From the NCBI RefSeq assembly GCF_024758505.1, contig NZ_CP077970.1:8945501-9009500 (forward strand): a stretch of 64,000 bases of DNA, read 5' to 3'. Of this stretch, positions 38,235 to 46,673 are shown piece by piece (position 1 is the first letter of the stretch; each line of letters opens with the position of its first letter). The position numbers and the translations under genes were made by a program. Below the pieces are notes generated by a model, which was not told the origin of the DNA, did no database searches, and saw only the letters and a list, made by a program, of their open reading frames with translations. The stretch comes from Bradyrhizobium arachidis (GTDB taxonomy: Bacteria; Pseudomonadota; Alphaproteobacteria; Rhizobiales; Xanthobacteraceae).

Positions 38235-39065
38235 GTGTCCGAGAATGATCGCGGGGAGGACGACAACTCCTTCCGAAGCTCGCCGACCGGCCCGCGGGTC
38301 GCGCCACCGCGTGCGGAGCCCGTCGCGCCGCCGCACGCGCCCCCGCGCGTCGAGGCAAAACCGCTGCTGCATCTGCCGAAGCGCGGACGGCTGTTCTGGT
38401 CGCTGCTGCTCTTCGCGCTGCTCGCTTCGGGCACGCTGATCCGCGCCTATCGCGACACCTCGCGGCCGGAAGCCTGGGCCTACTGGAAGGACCAGTATTT
38501 TTCGCCGCATCTGAGCGCGACCGTCATTCCCAATGTCAATCTCGGCGGCGGCGCCGGCAGTCGGCGCGCGCTCGCCGTCACCGGCGAGATCGGGCCGGCA
38601 GCCGCAAGCTGGCTGCGCGACCGCATCGACGAGGCAAAACTCGGGCACGGCGACCTCATCCTGTTGTCCTCGCCGGGCGGCAATCTCGCCCAGGCCGTCA
38701 TCATGGGCGAGGCGATCCGCGCGCGCGGGCTCGACACTGCCGTCGGCGTCGCAGATAGCGCGGGTCGCGTGCGTGCGGCCTATTGCGCCAGCGCCTGCGT
38801 GCTCGCTTTTGCCGGCGGCAAGGTGCGCTACGGCGTGGAGGGATCGGCGCTCGGGGTCCATCGCTTCGTCAACGCGGCACCGGGAAGCGATCCCGTCGCC
38901 GACACCCAGCGCGTCGCCGGCATGGTGCTCGGCTACATGACGCGGATGGGCGTCTCCTCCTCGGTCGTCGAAGCGATGTCGGAAACGCGCGAGGTGCGCT
39001 GGCTCGATCCCAAACAAGCCGTGACCATGAGACTCATCACGGACCCGATCGGCGGCGCGCATTAA
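38235..39065 (+). CDS. Membrane-anchored ClpP-fold (COG3904-like) protein
   Basis: 276 residues from GTG 38235 (AGAGGG just upstream); ATG 38202 is an alternative without a ribosome site. A proline-rich cytoplasmic N-terminus (~1-50) is followed by one membrane helix (~55-75, FWSLLLFALLASGTLIRAY). The periplasmic domain resembles ClpP/crotonase-type serine peptidases: ILLSSPGGNLAQAVIMGEAI (~residues 139-158), AAYCASACVLAFAGGKVRYG with the candidate nucleophile serine, and LGVHRFVN with the candidate histidine. Activity is not established for the family. Confidence 0.78.
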   Translation: MSENDRGEDDNSFRSSPTGPRVAPPRAEPVAPPHAPPRVEAKPLLHLPKRGRLFWSLLLFALLASGTLIRAYRDTSRPEAWAYWKDQYFSPHLSATVIPNVNLGGGAGSRRALAVTGEIGPAAASWLRDRIDEAKLGHGDLILLSSPGGNLAQAVIMGEAIRARGLDTAVGVADSAGRVRAAYCASACVLAFAGGKVRYGVEGSALGVHRFVNAAPGSDPVADTQRVAGMVLGYMTRMGVSSSVVEAMSETREVRWLDPKQAVTMRLITDPIGGAH

Positions 39066-39216
39066 TCTCAATTCTTCACCACGGGCGCAATCGTGATCGG
39101 GACGCGGTGAAAAACGCTCGCTCGGTGCGAATTCATGGTCCCGTCCGCGGGCAAATTCCGCTATGCAGGGACGCGGCAATCGTTCCGCCTTCCGCGAGCA
39201 TTCCGCAATCTCGTTT

Positions 39217-39286
39217 GAGCATGATCTCTTCGGAAAACCGCGTCACACTTTGCGCTAACGCGGCCCTCCGGGTCCGGATCATGCTC
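39217..39286. repeat. Dispersed repeat family C, copy 2
   Basis: 70 bp bounded by perfect GAGCATGATC/GATCATGCTC ends. In the reverse orientation it aligns with copy 1 (10161-10233) over the AAGTGTG and CGGTTTTCC blocks. It lies 23 bases upstream of the tauE ATG. Confidence 0.82.
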
Positions 39287-39308
39287 CGCCTCGCCGGAAC
39301 CCGAACGA

Positions 39309-40226
39309 ATGCAGCTCTATCTTCCCGTCGCTGATATTCCGGTCAACATCCTCCTGGTGCTCGCCATGGGCGCCGCGGTCGGCTTCGTCTCCGGCATGTT
39401 CGGGATCGGCGGCGGCTTCCTGATGACGCCGCTCCTGATCTTCATCGGCATCACGCCGGCAGTGGCGGTCGCATCCGTCGCCAGCCACATCGCGGCCTCG
39501 TCCTTCTCCGGCGCGATCTCCTATTGGCGGCGGCGCGCCATCGATCCGGCACTCGCGACCGTGCTGTTATGCGGCGGCACGACTGGAACGGCGCTCGGCG
39601 TCTGGACCTTTACGCAGCTCCGCGCGCTCGGTCAGCTCGACCTGATGATCGCGCTCTCCTATGTCGTGCTGCTCTCCACGGTCGGCGGCCTGATGTTCTG
39701 GGAAGGCCTGCGCGCGATGATGCGGACGCGGCGCGGCGCGATCGCGCCCCGCCGCACCCATTACTGGATCCACGCTTTGCCGTTGAAGATGCGATTCAAG
39801 CGGTCAAAGATCTATCTCTCGGTGATCCCGATCGTGGTCGTCGGGCTCGTGATCGGCTTCATCGGCGCCATCATGGGTATCGGCGGCGCCTTCATCCTGG
39901 TCCCGGTCATGATCTACATGCTGCGCGTGCCGACTTCGACCGTCATCGGCACGTCGATGATCCTGACGCTGGTCACTATGCTGTTTGCGACCATGCTGCA
40001 TGCGGTGACCAATCATCTGGTCGACGCCGTGCTGGCGCTGATCCTGATGATCGGTGGCGTCACCGGCGCGCAGTTCGGCGCACGCGCGGGCCAAAGAATC
40101 CGCGGCGAGCAGTTGCGCCTGCTGCTGGGGTTTTTGATCCTCTGCGTCGGCATCCGCTTCGCGATCGAGCTCGTGATCCGCCCCGAGGAGCTCTTCACCG
40201 TCCGCGAGACCGGGGTGAGCGGATGA
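39309..40226 (+). CDS. tauE: TauE/SafE-family sulfite/organosulfonate exporter-like permease
   Basis: 305 residues, eight or so membrane helices in two halves, each with the family glycine motif (GFVSGMFGIGGGFLMTPLLI at ~27-46; GFIGAIMGIGGAFILVPVMI at ~184-203). TauE/SafE proteins export sulfite or sulfoacetate-type anions. The next gene overlaps its stop by 4 bases, and this pair recurs in alphaproteobacteria. ATG 39309 lies 23 bases after repeat family C copy 2. Confidence 0.92.
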   Translation: MQLYLPVADIPVNILLVLAMGAAVGFVSGMFGIGGGFLMTPLLIFIGITPAVAVASVASHIAASSFSGAISYWRRRAIDPALATVLLCGGTTGTALGVWTFTQLRALGQLDLMIALSYVVLLSTVGGLMFWEGLRAMMRTRRGAIAPRRTHYWIHALPLKMRFKRSKIYLSVIPIVVVGLVIGFIGAIMGIGGAFILVPVMIYMLRVPTSTVIGTSMILTLVTMLFATMLHAVTNHLVDAVLALILMIGGVTGAQFGARAGQRIRGEQLRLLLGFLILCVGIRFAIELVIRPEELFTVRETGVSG

Positions 40227-40996
40227 TGAAGCGCACGCTGATCGCTGCCTGCCTCGTGCTCTCGCTCGGCACCGCCGCGCGCGCCGAACGGCTGATCGTC
40301 TCGGTTTCCAACCACCGCGTGACGGTGACGCCGAACTATTCCGGCGAGGAGCTGGTGCTGTTCGGCTCGGTCGAGAAGGATTCGTCGACGCCGGCCGACC
40401 GCACCGCCTACGATCTCGTCGTGACCGTGATCGGCCCGCGCGCCGACATGGTGACGCGGCGCAAGGAGCGCACCTTCGGGATCTGGATCAACACCGACTA
40501 CCGGCAGTTCCTGCAGGTGCCGACTTATCTCGCGCTGTTCGCCAACCGTCCGTTCGAGGAGATCACCTCGCCCGAGATCGCGCGGCGCCAGCAGGTCGGG
40601 CTCAACAACGTGCTGCTGACCCAACGCGTCAGCGGCGATTATGCCGACGTGGTGCCGAACGATGCGTTCCGCTCCGCCTTCATCCGGCTACGCACCCAGC
40701 ACGGGCTCTACCGCGAGGACGGCGCCGCGGTGACGTTCTTGACGCCGACGCTGTTCCGCACCGGGATCCCGCTGCCGGCCGAGGTGCCGATCGGCACCTA
40801 TCAGGTCGAGATCAAGCTGTTTTCCAACGGCGTATTCGTGACCAAGACCGAAACCGCGTTCGAGATCGTCAAGGTCGGCTTCGAACAGTTCGTCGCGACA
40901 AGCGCGCGGCAGAACGGCTTTGTCTACGGCCTGGTGACGGCCGCGATGGCGCTGATGACGGGCTGGATGGCGTCGATCGTGTTTCGGAAGGATTGA
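40223..40996 (+). CDS. TIGR02186-family membrane protein (TauE partner)
   Basis: 257 residues from ATG 40223, overlapping the tauE stop (ATGA). Signal peptide ~1-22 (MMKRTLIAACLVLSLGTAARA), a beta-rich periplasmic domain beginning ERLIVSVSNHRVTVTPNYSG, and one C-terminal membrane helix (~232-252). It matches the alphaproteobacterial TM family TIGR02186, found beside tauE genes; function unknown. The open frame extends upstream within tauE, but that part is not translated. Confidence 0.88.
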   Translation: MMKRTLIAACLVLSLGTAARAERLIVSVSNHRVTVTPNYSGEELVLFGSVEKDSSTPADRTAYDLVVTVIGPRADMVTRRKERTFGIWINTDYRQFLQVPTYLALFANRPFEEITSPEIARRQQVGLNNVLLTQRVSGDYADVVPNDAFRSAFIRLRTQHGLYREDGAAVTFLTPTLFRTGIPLPAEVPIGTYQVEIKLFSNGVFVTKTETAFEIVKVGFEQFVATSARQNGFVYGLVTAAMALMTGWMASIVFRKD

Positions 40997-41029
40997 GGCG
41001 GGAGCGTAGGCGCTACACTCTCTCCTCTC

Positions 41030-41144
41030 GTCATCGCCCGGCTTGACCGGGCGATCCAGTATTCCAGAGGCCGACGTTAAGCACCTCGCTCTTACAACAA
41101 CTGCCGCGGCGTACTGGATGCCCCGGTCAAGCCGGGGCATGACA
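41030..41144. repeat. REP-like element, family J-related
   Basis: GTCATCGCCCGGCTTGACCG and GGTCAAGCCGGGGCATGAC are imperfect inverted ends; inner CCAGTA/TACTGG. Between the TIGR02186 gene and the EamA gene, which converge. Confidence 0.78.
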
Positions 41145-41151
41145 GCGGAGA

Positions 41152-42072
41152 TTACGACTTCGCCGCCGGCCGCGTCACGAGGTAGATGCCGAGCGCGACC
41201 GGAATGATCCCGAGCAGGTCGCGCGCCTCGATGTGCTCGCCGAGCACGAGGAAGGCGAACAGCATGCCGAGTGGCGGCATCAGAAAGTGATAGCTGCTCG
41301 CAACCGTGGCGCCGCACACTTTCAGGAGATGGAACCAGAGCAGATAAGCGAGGATCGAACCGCCCAGCACCAGGAACGCGAACGCACCGATCAGGCCTGA
41401 TGTGAACTGGATCGCGTGGACGTCGGCAAAGGTCAGCGCAATAGGCGTCAGCACAATGCCGGCGGCGAGATTCTGGATGCCGTTGCCGAGCCACAACGAA
41501 CCCTTCGGCGCGAACAGCTTGAACAAAATGGTGCCTGCAACGATCGAGGCGAGCGACGCCAGCGTGAACACGATGCCGTGAAAGCTGTCCGTGCCGACCG
41601 ACAGGCGGTGCCAGACGATGAAGGTGACGCCGACGACACCGAGAAGAAGACCGCTCGCCTTGCGCCAGGTCATGCCTTCGCCGAGGAACAGCGCGGCCAG
41701 CGCCGCCGTGAATACGGGATTGGCCGATACGATCAATCCGCCGAGACCCGCGGAGACCGATTGCAGGCCGGTGTAGCCGAGCCCGAGATAAAGCGCGTTG
41801 TTGGCAATGCCGAGCACAGCAAACATCGCGGCGTCCCGCCAGCTCATTTTAAGAGACTTGGCCCAGCCATCGCGCTGGAACGCGGAGATGCCGAGGATCA
41901 AAATGCCGGCGAGCGAAAAGCGCGCGGCGAGCAGGATCAGCGGCGGGCAATGGGTGACGCCGATCTTGCCGGCGACGAAGGCGTAGCTCCAGAGCAGGCA
42001 GAACAGGCCGATGTACAGCGGCAGCGGGTTGAAACGGGTACGGGGAACCGAGATCGATGACGTGAGCGACAT
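41152..42072 (-). CDS. EamA/DMT-family permease
   Basis: 306 residues from ATG 42072 (GGAGA 9 bases upstream; ATG 42078 has no room for a ribosome site). Ten membrane helices in two EamA halves are visible, the first starting LYIGLFCLLWSYAFVAGKIG and ending near VVGVTFIVW, the second starting GIVFTLASLASIVAGTILFK and ending GIIPVALGIYLV. Such transporters export amino acids or small metabolites; the substrate is unknown. Divergent from the LysR gene, with a long inverted repeat between. Confidence 0.9.
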   Translation of the reverse strand: MSLTSSISVPRTRFNPLPLYIGLFCLLWSYAFVAGKIGVTHCPPLILLAARFSLAGILILGISAFQRDGWAKSLKMSWRDAAMFAVLGIANNALYLGLGYTGLQSVSAGLGGLIVSANPVFTAALAALFLGEGMTWRKASGLLLGVVGVTFIVWHRLSVGTDSFHGIVFTLASLASIVAGTILFKLFAPKGSLWLGNGIQNLAAGIVLTPIALTFADVHAIQFTSGLIGAFAFLVLGGSILAYLLWFHLLKVCGATVASSYHFLMPPLGMLFAFLVLGEHIEARDLLGIIPVALGIYLVTRPAAKS

Positions 42073-42110
42073 GGGCATTCTCCAGACCCTCGATCTAGGA
42101 GCGCGCCTTG

Positions 42111-42159
42111 CCATTTGGAAATTAAATGATTAACTTCCGATCAGTTGATTTTCAAATGG
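42111..42159. promoter_or_regulatory. Inverted repeat between eamA and lysR
   Basis: CCATTTGGAAA (42111-42121) and TTTTCAAATGG (42149-42159) are inverted with 10 of 11 matches, 27-base spacer rich in A/T (TTAAATGATTAA inside). The layout fits a LysR-type double site controlling both genes. Confidence 0.58.
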
Positions 42160-42167
42160 AGGCCGCC

Positions 42168-43031
42168 ATGCTCGATCTGGAGCTTTTGCGCAGCTTCGTC
42201 TCGGTGGTCGATGCCGGCGGCTTCACCCGCGCCGGCGAGCGCGTCCACCGCACGCAGTCGACCGTCAGCCAGCAGATCAAGCGGCTGGAGGAGGATGTCG
42301 GCCAGGTGCTGCTGCACCGGGACGGCAAGGACGTGCGCCCGACCGAGGCCGGCGAGCGCCTGCTCTCCTACGCGCGGCGGCTGCTGTCGCTCGCGGAGGA
42401 GGCGCGCGACGTGCTGCAACAGCCGGGCAGCGAAGGCGCTGTCAGGCTCGGCATTCCCGAGGATTTTGCCGCCTACCGTTTGGCAAAGCTGCTCGGCGCG
42501 TTCTCGCGTTCGCATCCCGGCCTGCGGCTCGATGTGCGCGCCGACCAGAGCATGTATCTGAAGCGCGACCTCGAACGCGGCGAGCTCGATCTTGCGCTGT
42601 TCAAGCGCGAGGCTGGCGAGAAGGGCGCCATCGCGGTGTGGCCCGAGCGCGTGCACTGGGTCACCAGCAAAAGCCATCCGGTCGCTGCCGGCGCATCCTC
42701 GGTGCCGCTGATCGGCTTTCCGTCCGGCTGCCTCTATCGCACCGGTGCCATCCATGCGCTGGAAAGCGCCGGCCGGCCCTGGCACATGGCCTACACGTCA
42801 TCGAGCCTGTCGGGCATCCAGGCCGCAGTTGCCGCCGGCATGGGCCTGAGCATCTTGTCGGAGATGGCGATCCAGGCCGATCACCGTGTGCTGACCGCGA
42901 AGGACGGCTTTGCGCCGATCAACAAGACGGAAGTGGCGCTGATGGCCGCGCCCGGCGCGAGCCCGGCAACCCTGCGGCTTGCGGATCGGCTCGCGGAGTT
43001 TTGCGATACGGTGCAGGCGAAGGCGGCGTGA
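42168..43031 (+). CDS. LysR-family transcriptional regulator
   Basis: 287 residues from ATG 42168, fixed by GGAGG 6 bases upstream. The N-terminal helix-turn-helix reads LELLRSFVSVVDAGGFTRAG then ERVHRTQSTVSQQIKRLEED; the effector-binding domain (~90-285) includes LGIPEDFAAYRLAKLLGAF and SSLSGIQAAVAAGMGLSILS. It resembles LysR proteins that regulate a divergent transporter gene, here the EamA permease. Effector unknown. Confidence 0.92.
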   Translation: MLDLELLRSFVSVVDAGGFTRAGERVHRTQSTVSQQIKRLEEDVGQVLLHRDGKDVRPTEAGERLLSYARRLLSLAEEARDVLQQPGSEGAVRLGIPEDFAAYRLAKLLGAFSRSHPGLRLDVRADQSMYLKRDLERGELDLALFKREAGEKGAIAVWPERVHWVTSKSHPVAAGASSVPLIGFPSGCLYRTGAIHALESAGRPWHMAYTSSSLSGIQAAVAAGMGLSILSEMAIQADHRVLTAKDGFAPINKTEVALMAAPGASPATLRLADRLAEFCDTVQAKAA

Positions 43032-43032
43032 C

Positions 43033-43151
43033 TTCGTAGGGTGGGTTAGCCTTGCGATTGCGCAAAGCGCAATTCGCAGGGCGTAACCCACCACTTCTGC
43101 CGACGCGGAAGGAAAAGAGGTGGGTTACGCCTTCGGCTAACCCACCCTACG
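43033..43151. repeat. REP-like element, family E, copy 2
   Basis: CTTCGTAGGGTGGGTTAGCC and its inverted copy GGCTAACCCACCCTACG bound the unit; 119 bp. Same family as 37994-38122; here it lies between the convergent lysR and pdeM genes. Confidence 0.85.
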
Positions 43152-43163
43152 CAGCGTGCGCGT

Positions 43164-43835
43164 TCACGAACACCGCGACGCCGCGATCGCATGGACACGG
43201 CGGTCGCCGAGCAGATGCGCCGTAAAATGCCTTGCGCCGAAAATTTTTGCGAAGGCGGCGTCGCGGATGCTGAGGCCGCCGGCATAGGCGCCGAAAGCGG
43301 GCATGATCGCGCGCATCCCGTCACAGGCAAAGCAGCGCCGCTCCATCGAGCGGCCGCGCGCCGAGACGCGCGCTTTGGGATGCAGATGGCCGGCGATCTC
43401 GCCTTGTGCACCGGTCGGCTCGTGACGGAACGTGATCGGGCCGACCATGACTTCATCAGCGACGGTACCGCCGAGATCGCGCGGCGGCGCAGGATCGTGA
43501 TTGCCTGATATCCAGATCCAGTCGCGACCGGACTGAAGGGCTGTGACCGCATCGCGATCGTCGTCCGAGAGACGCTCATGCGCGGTGCGGTCGTGAAAGC
43601 TATCGCCGAGCGCGATCACGACGCGCGGATCGTGCCGGGCGATCACGGCGGCGAGCCGATTGAGCGTCGCCACCGTATCGAACGGCGGCAGCAGCACGCC
43701 GCGCGCGGCGAAGCTGGAGCCTTTTTCCAGATGCAGGTCGGAGACGACGAGGAGGCGTTCTTCTTCCCAAAACAGCGCGCCGGCGAGATCGGCGGCAAAT
43801 GTTACGTCCGAAACGGTGACCCTGGACACGCGCAT
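43164..43835 (-). CDS. pdeM: Ligase-associated DNA damage response endonuclease PdeM
   Basis: 223 residues from ATG 43835 (GGGGGA 10 bases upstream); GTG 43874 would add 13 residues. Calcineurin-like metal motifs in order: VVSDLHLEKGSSFAARG, VIALGDSFHDRTAHERL, ISGNHDPAPP and GEIAGHLHPKARVSARGRSM. PdeM goes with an ATP-dependent DNA ligase, an MBL-fold exonuclease and an Lhr-like helicase in damage-response clusters. Only the helicase, directly upstream on the same strand, is in the window. Confidence 0.9.
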   Translation of the reverse strand: MRVSRVTVSDVTFAADLAGALFWEEERLLVVSDLHLEKGSSFAARGVLLPPFDTVATLNRLAAVIARHDPRVVIALGDSFHDRTAHERLSDDDRDAVTALQSGRDWIWISGNHDPAPPRDLGGTVADEVMVGPITFRHEPTGAQGEIAGHLHPKARVSARGRSMERRCFACDGMRAIMPAFGAYAGGLSIRDAAFAKIFGARHFTAHLLGDRRVHAIAASRCS

Positions 43836-43885
43836 GTCGTCATCGTCCCCCGAAACCAATGCGCCTGCCGTCACATTCCTACCGC

Positions 43886-46456
43886 TTATCCCATCGCCTC
43901 CCGCACGAGTTCCTCGGCGGCTTCCGCCAACAACTCGTCGGATGCTTCGCCATAGACTGACTCGCGGCCGATTTCCAGCAGCGCGGGGACGGCGAGCGGG
44001 GAGACGTGATCGAGTTCCCTATGGGTGATTCGGCCCTGGATGCGGGCGAGCATGTCCCCCAAACGGCGCAGGTCGAGCAGCCCGGTGGCGGCATCGGCAC
44101 GCGCGGCGCGCAGCAGGACGTGATCGGCCTGGTGCTTGCGCAGGACGTCGTAGACCAGATCGGTCGAGAACAGCACCTGCCGCCTGCTCTTCTCCTCTCC
44201 GGTGAAACGGCGCTCTATCAGGCCGGAGATGATGGCGCAGTTGCGAAAGGTGCGTTTCATCAGCGCGGATTCGGCAAGCCACGCCTCGAGGTCGTCGCCG
44301 AGCATGTCAGGGCTGAACAGCGCGTCGAGATCGAGTTTTCCGTTGCGGATCATGAAGGAGGCATCGCCCAAGCCCCAGATCGCGACCGAATATTCATTGG
44401 CGACGAAGCCGAGCGGCCGGGCGCGGGCGCGCTCCAGCCGGCGCGTCAGGAGCATGCCGAGCGTCTGGTGCGCGAGCCGGCCTTCGAAGGGATAGCAGAT
44501 CAGGTAATGCTTGTTGCCGCGCGGAAACGTCTCGACCAGCAGCTCGCGCACCCCGGGCACATGCGACACCTCCTTTTGCAGCGACAGCCAGTCGCGCACC
44601 TGCTCCGGCAAGCCGCGCCACGCCCGCCCGTCGTCGAGCAATTTTCGCACGCGCTCGGCCAGATAAGTCGAGAGCGGAAATTTGCCGCCCATATAGGACG
44701 GCACCTTTGGGTCCTTGTCGTGGGCGCGCGAGACATAGACCTGGTCCTCGGCCAGCGCCTCGTAGCGCACGACCTCGCCGCCGAATACAAAGGTGTCGCC
44801 GGGGCTGAGGCCTTCGATAAAGCCTTCCTCGATCTCGCCGAGCACACGGCCGCCGCGCGCGATCGCGCCGGTCGAGCCCGTTCCCGTGGAGCGCGAGCGC
44901 ACCAGCCGCACTTTCAGCATCGTGTCCTCGACGATGGTCCCGACATTGAGGCGATAGCTCTGGCGCACGCGCGGATTGGCGACGCGCCAGCGACCCTGCT
45001 TGTCCTGCTTGATGCGCGCGAAGCGCTCATAGGTCTTGAGCGCGTAGCCGCCGGTGGCGACGAAATCGACGACGTCGTCAAAGTCGGTGCGCGCAAGGTC
45101 GGCGTAAGGCGCAGCGGTCCGCACTTCGCGATAGAGCTCGTCGGAGAGAAACGGCTCGCCGCAGGCGCAGCCGAGCACGTGCTGCGCCAGCACGTCGAGC
45201 GCGCCGGTTCGCAAGGGCGGCGTGTCCTGCGCATTCTCCGCGATCGCGTCGATCGCGACGCGGCACTCCAGCACCTCAAAGCGATTGGCTGGCACCAGCA
45301 CCGCGCGCGAGGCTTCGTCGAAGCGGTGGTTGGCGCGGCCGATCCGCTGCATCAGCCGCGAGGAGCCCTTTGGCGCGCCGATATTGATGACGAGATCGAC
45401 GTCACCCCAGTCGACGCCGAGATCGAGCGAGGAGGTGCAGACCACGCCGCGCAGCCGGCCCGCCGCCATCGCGTCCTCGACCTTACGGCGCTGGGCGACA
45501 TCGAGCGAGCCGTGATGCAGCGCGATGGCAAGGCCGTCGTCGTTCATGCGCCAGAGATCCTGGAACAGCATCTCGGCCTGGCTGCGGGTGTTGACGAAGA
45601 CGAGCGTGGTCTTGTTCTGCTTGATCAGCTCGTAGATCTCGCTCATCGCGTGGCGCGCGGAGTGGCCCGACCACGGCAGGCGCTCGCGCGTATCCAGCAT
45701 CTCGACGACCGGCGGCGCGGCACCGCCGGCAGTCACGATGTCGGCCGATTGCGCCCGGCCGTCAGGTTGCGGCATCAGGAAACGCGCGAGCTGCTCCGGC
45801 TCGGCGACGGTCGCCGACAAGCCGATCGCGCGCATCTGCGGTGCCAGCCGCCACAGACGCGCGAGCCCAAGCGACAGCAGGTCGCCGCGCTTGGATGTGA
45901 CCAGCGCATGCAGTTCGTCGAGCACGATCCGCTTCAGCGAGGAGAACAGGAACGGCCCGTCATCGGAGGAGAGCAGCAGCGCGAGCTGCTCCGGCGTGGT
46001 GAGCAGAACGTCGGGCGGATAGCGGCGCTGGCGCTGGCGCCGCGACACCGGCGTGTCGCCGGTGCGGGTCTCGACCTTGATCGGCAGTCCCATCTCGGCG
46101 ATAGGGCGCTCGAGGTTGCGCGCGATATCGACGGCGAGCGCCTTCAAGGGCGAGATGTAGAGCGTGTGCAGGCCGCCGGTGCGCTGCACGGCGCGGCCGG
46201 TGGAGATGAGGTTGCCTTTTTCGGCTGCCGCGCTGCGGGGAGACGACAACTCAACCAGCGTCGGCAAAAATCCCGCCAGCGTCTTGCCGGCGCCGGTTGG
46301 CGCGATCAGCAGCGCGGAACGATCCTCGCGCGCCTTCTCCAGCAACGCCATCTGATGTTCGCGCGGCGACCAACCACGGCCCGCGAACCATCGCAGGAAG
46401 CGATCGGGCAACAGCGCGGCCGGCTTGGCCGATAATGTGAGGATGCGGGGCGGCAC
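43886..46456 (-). CDS. Ligase-associated DNA damage response DEXH-box helicase (Lhr-like)
   Basis: 856 residues from GTG 46456. Superfamily 2 motifs: Q-like REHQMALLEKAREDRSALLI, Walker A APTGAGKTLAGFLPTLVEL, DELHAL (motif II), ATVAE (III), VFVNTRSQAEMLFQDLW (IV) and QRIGRANHRFDEASRAV (VI). The Lhr-type winged helix and C-terminal domain fill the last ~450 residues. It is a DNA/RNA helicase of the ligase-associated repair set. pdeM lies downstream after a ~50-base gap. No ligase or exonuclease gene lies upstream, as the next gene is a solute-binding protein. Confidence 0.93.
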   Translation of the reverse strand: MPPRILTLSAKPAALLPDRFLRWFAGRGWSPREHQMALLEKAREDRSALLIAPTGAGKTLAGFLPTLVELSSPRSAAAEKGNLISTGRAVQRTGGLHTLYISPLKALAVDIARNLERPIAEMGLPIKVETRTGDTPVSRRQRQRRYPPDVLLTTPEQLALLLSSDDGPFLFSSLKRIVLDELHALVTSKRGDLLSLGLARLWRLAPQMRAIGLSATVAEPEQLARFLMPQPDGRAQSADIVTAGGAAPPVVEMLDTRERLPWSGHSARHAMSEIYELIKQNKTTLVFVNTRSQAEMLFQDLWRMNDDGLAIALHHGSLDVAQRRKVEDAMAAGRLRGVVCTSSLDLGVDWGDVDLVINIGAPKGSSRLMQRIGRANHRFDEASRAVLVPANRFEVLECRVAIDAIAENAQDTPPLRTGALDVLAQHVLGCACGEPFLSDELYREVRTAAPYADLARTDFDDVVDFVATGGYALKTYERFARIKQDKQGRWRVANPRVRQSYRLNVGTIVEDTMLKVRLVRSRSTGTGSTGAIARGGRVLGEIEEGFIEGLSPGDTFVFGGEVVRYEALAEDQVYVSRAHDKDPKVPSYMGGKFPLSTYLAERVRKLLDDGRAWRGLPEQVRDWLSLQKEVSHVPGVRELLVETFPRGNKHYLICYPFEGRLAHQTLGMLLTRRLERARARPLGFVANEYSVAIWGLGDASFMIRNGKLDLDALFSPDMLGDDLEAWLAESALMKRTFRNCAIISGLIERRFTGEEKSRRQVLFSTDLVYDVLRKHQADHVLLRAARADAATGLLDLRRLGDMLARIQGRITHRELDHVSPLAVPALLEIGRESVYGEASDELLAEAAEELVREAMG

Positions 46457-46524
46457 GGCTTAACAGGTAGGCCGTGGAGGTGGCTTCGTCGAGGGGCGGA
46501 GGTGTCGCCGGAATGCTGAGCGTC

Positions 46525-46647
46525 CGTCATGGCCGGGCATAGCCGTCTGAAGGACGGCGTCGCTTCCGCTCGCCTATGCCCGGCCATCCACGGTCTTGTG
46601 GAAGAGAAGCAAAGACGTGGATGCCCGGGACAAGCCCGGGCATGACG
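46525..46647. repeat. REP-like element, family J
   Basis: GTCATGGCCGGGCATAGCC and GCCTATGCCCGGCCATCCAC, then ATGCCCGGGACAAGCCCGGG with CATGAC at its end. Related to 34056-34255. It separates the helicase gene from a convergent-looking region, both neighbours being on the minus strand. Confidence 0.78.
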
Positions 46648-46673
46648 AGTTTTTGGGAGTGAGCCCTAGCCGA

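Noticed and set aside
44006..46435. 809-codon open frame antisense to the helicase gene
   Set aside because: Mirror of the GC-rich helicase frame; no known motifs, no ribosome site, and the opposite strand has full helicase motifs.
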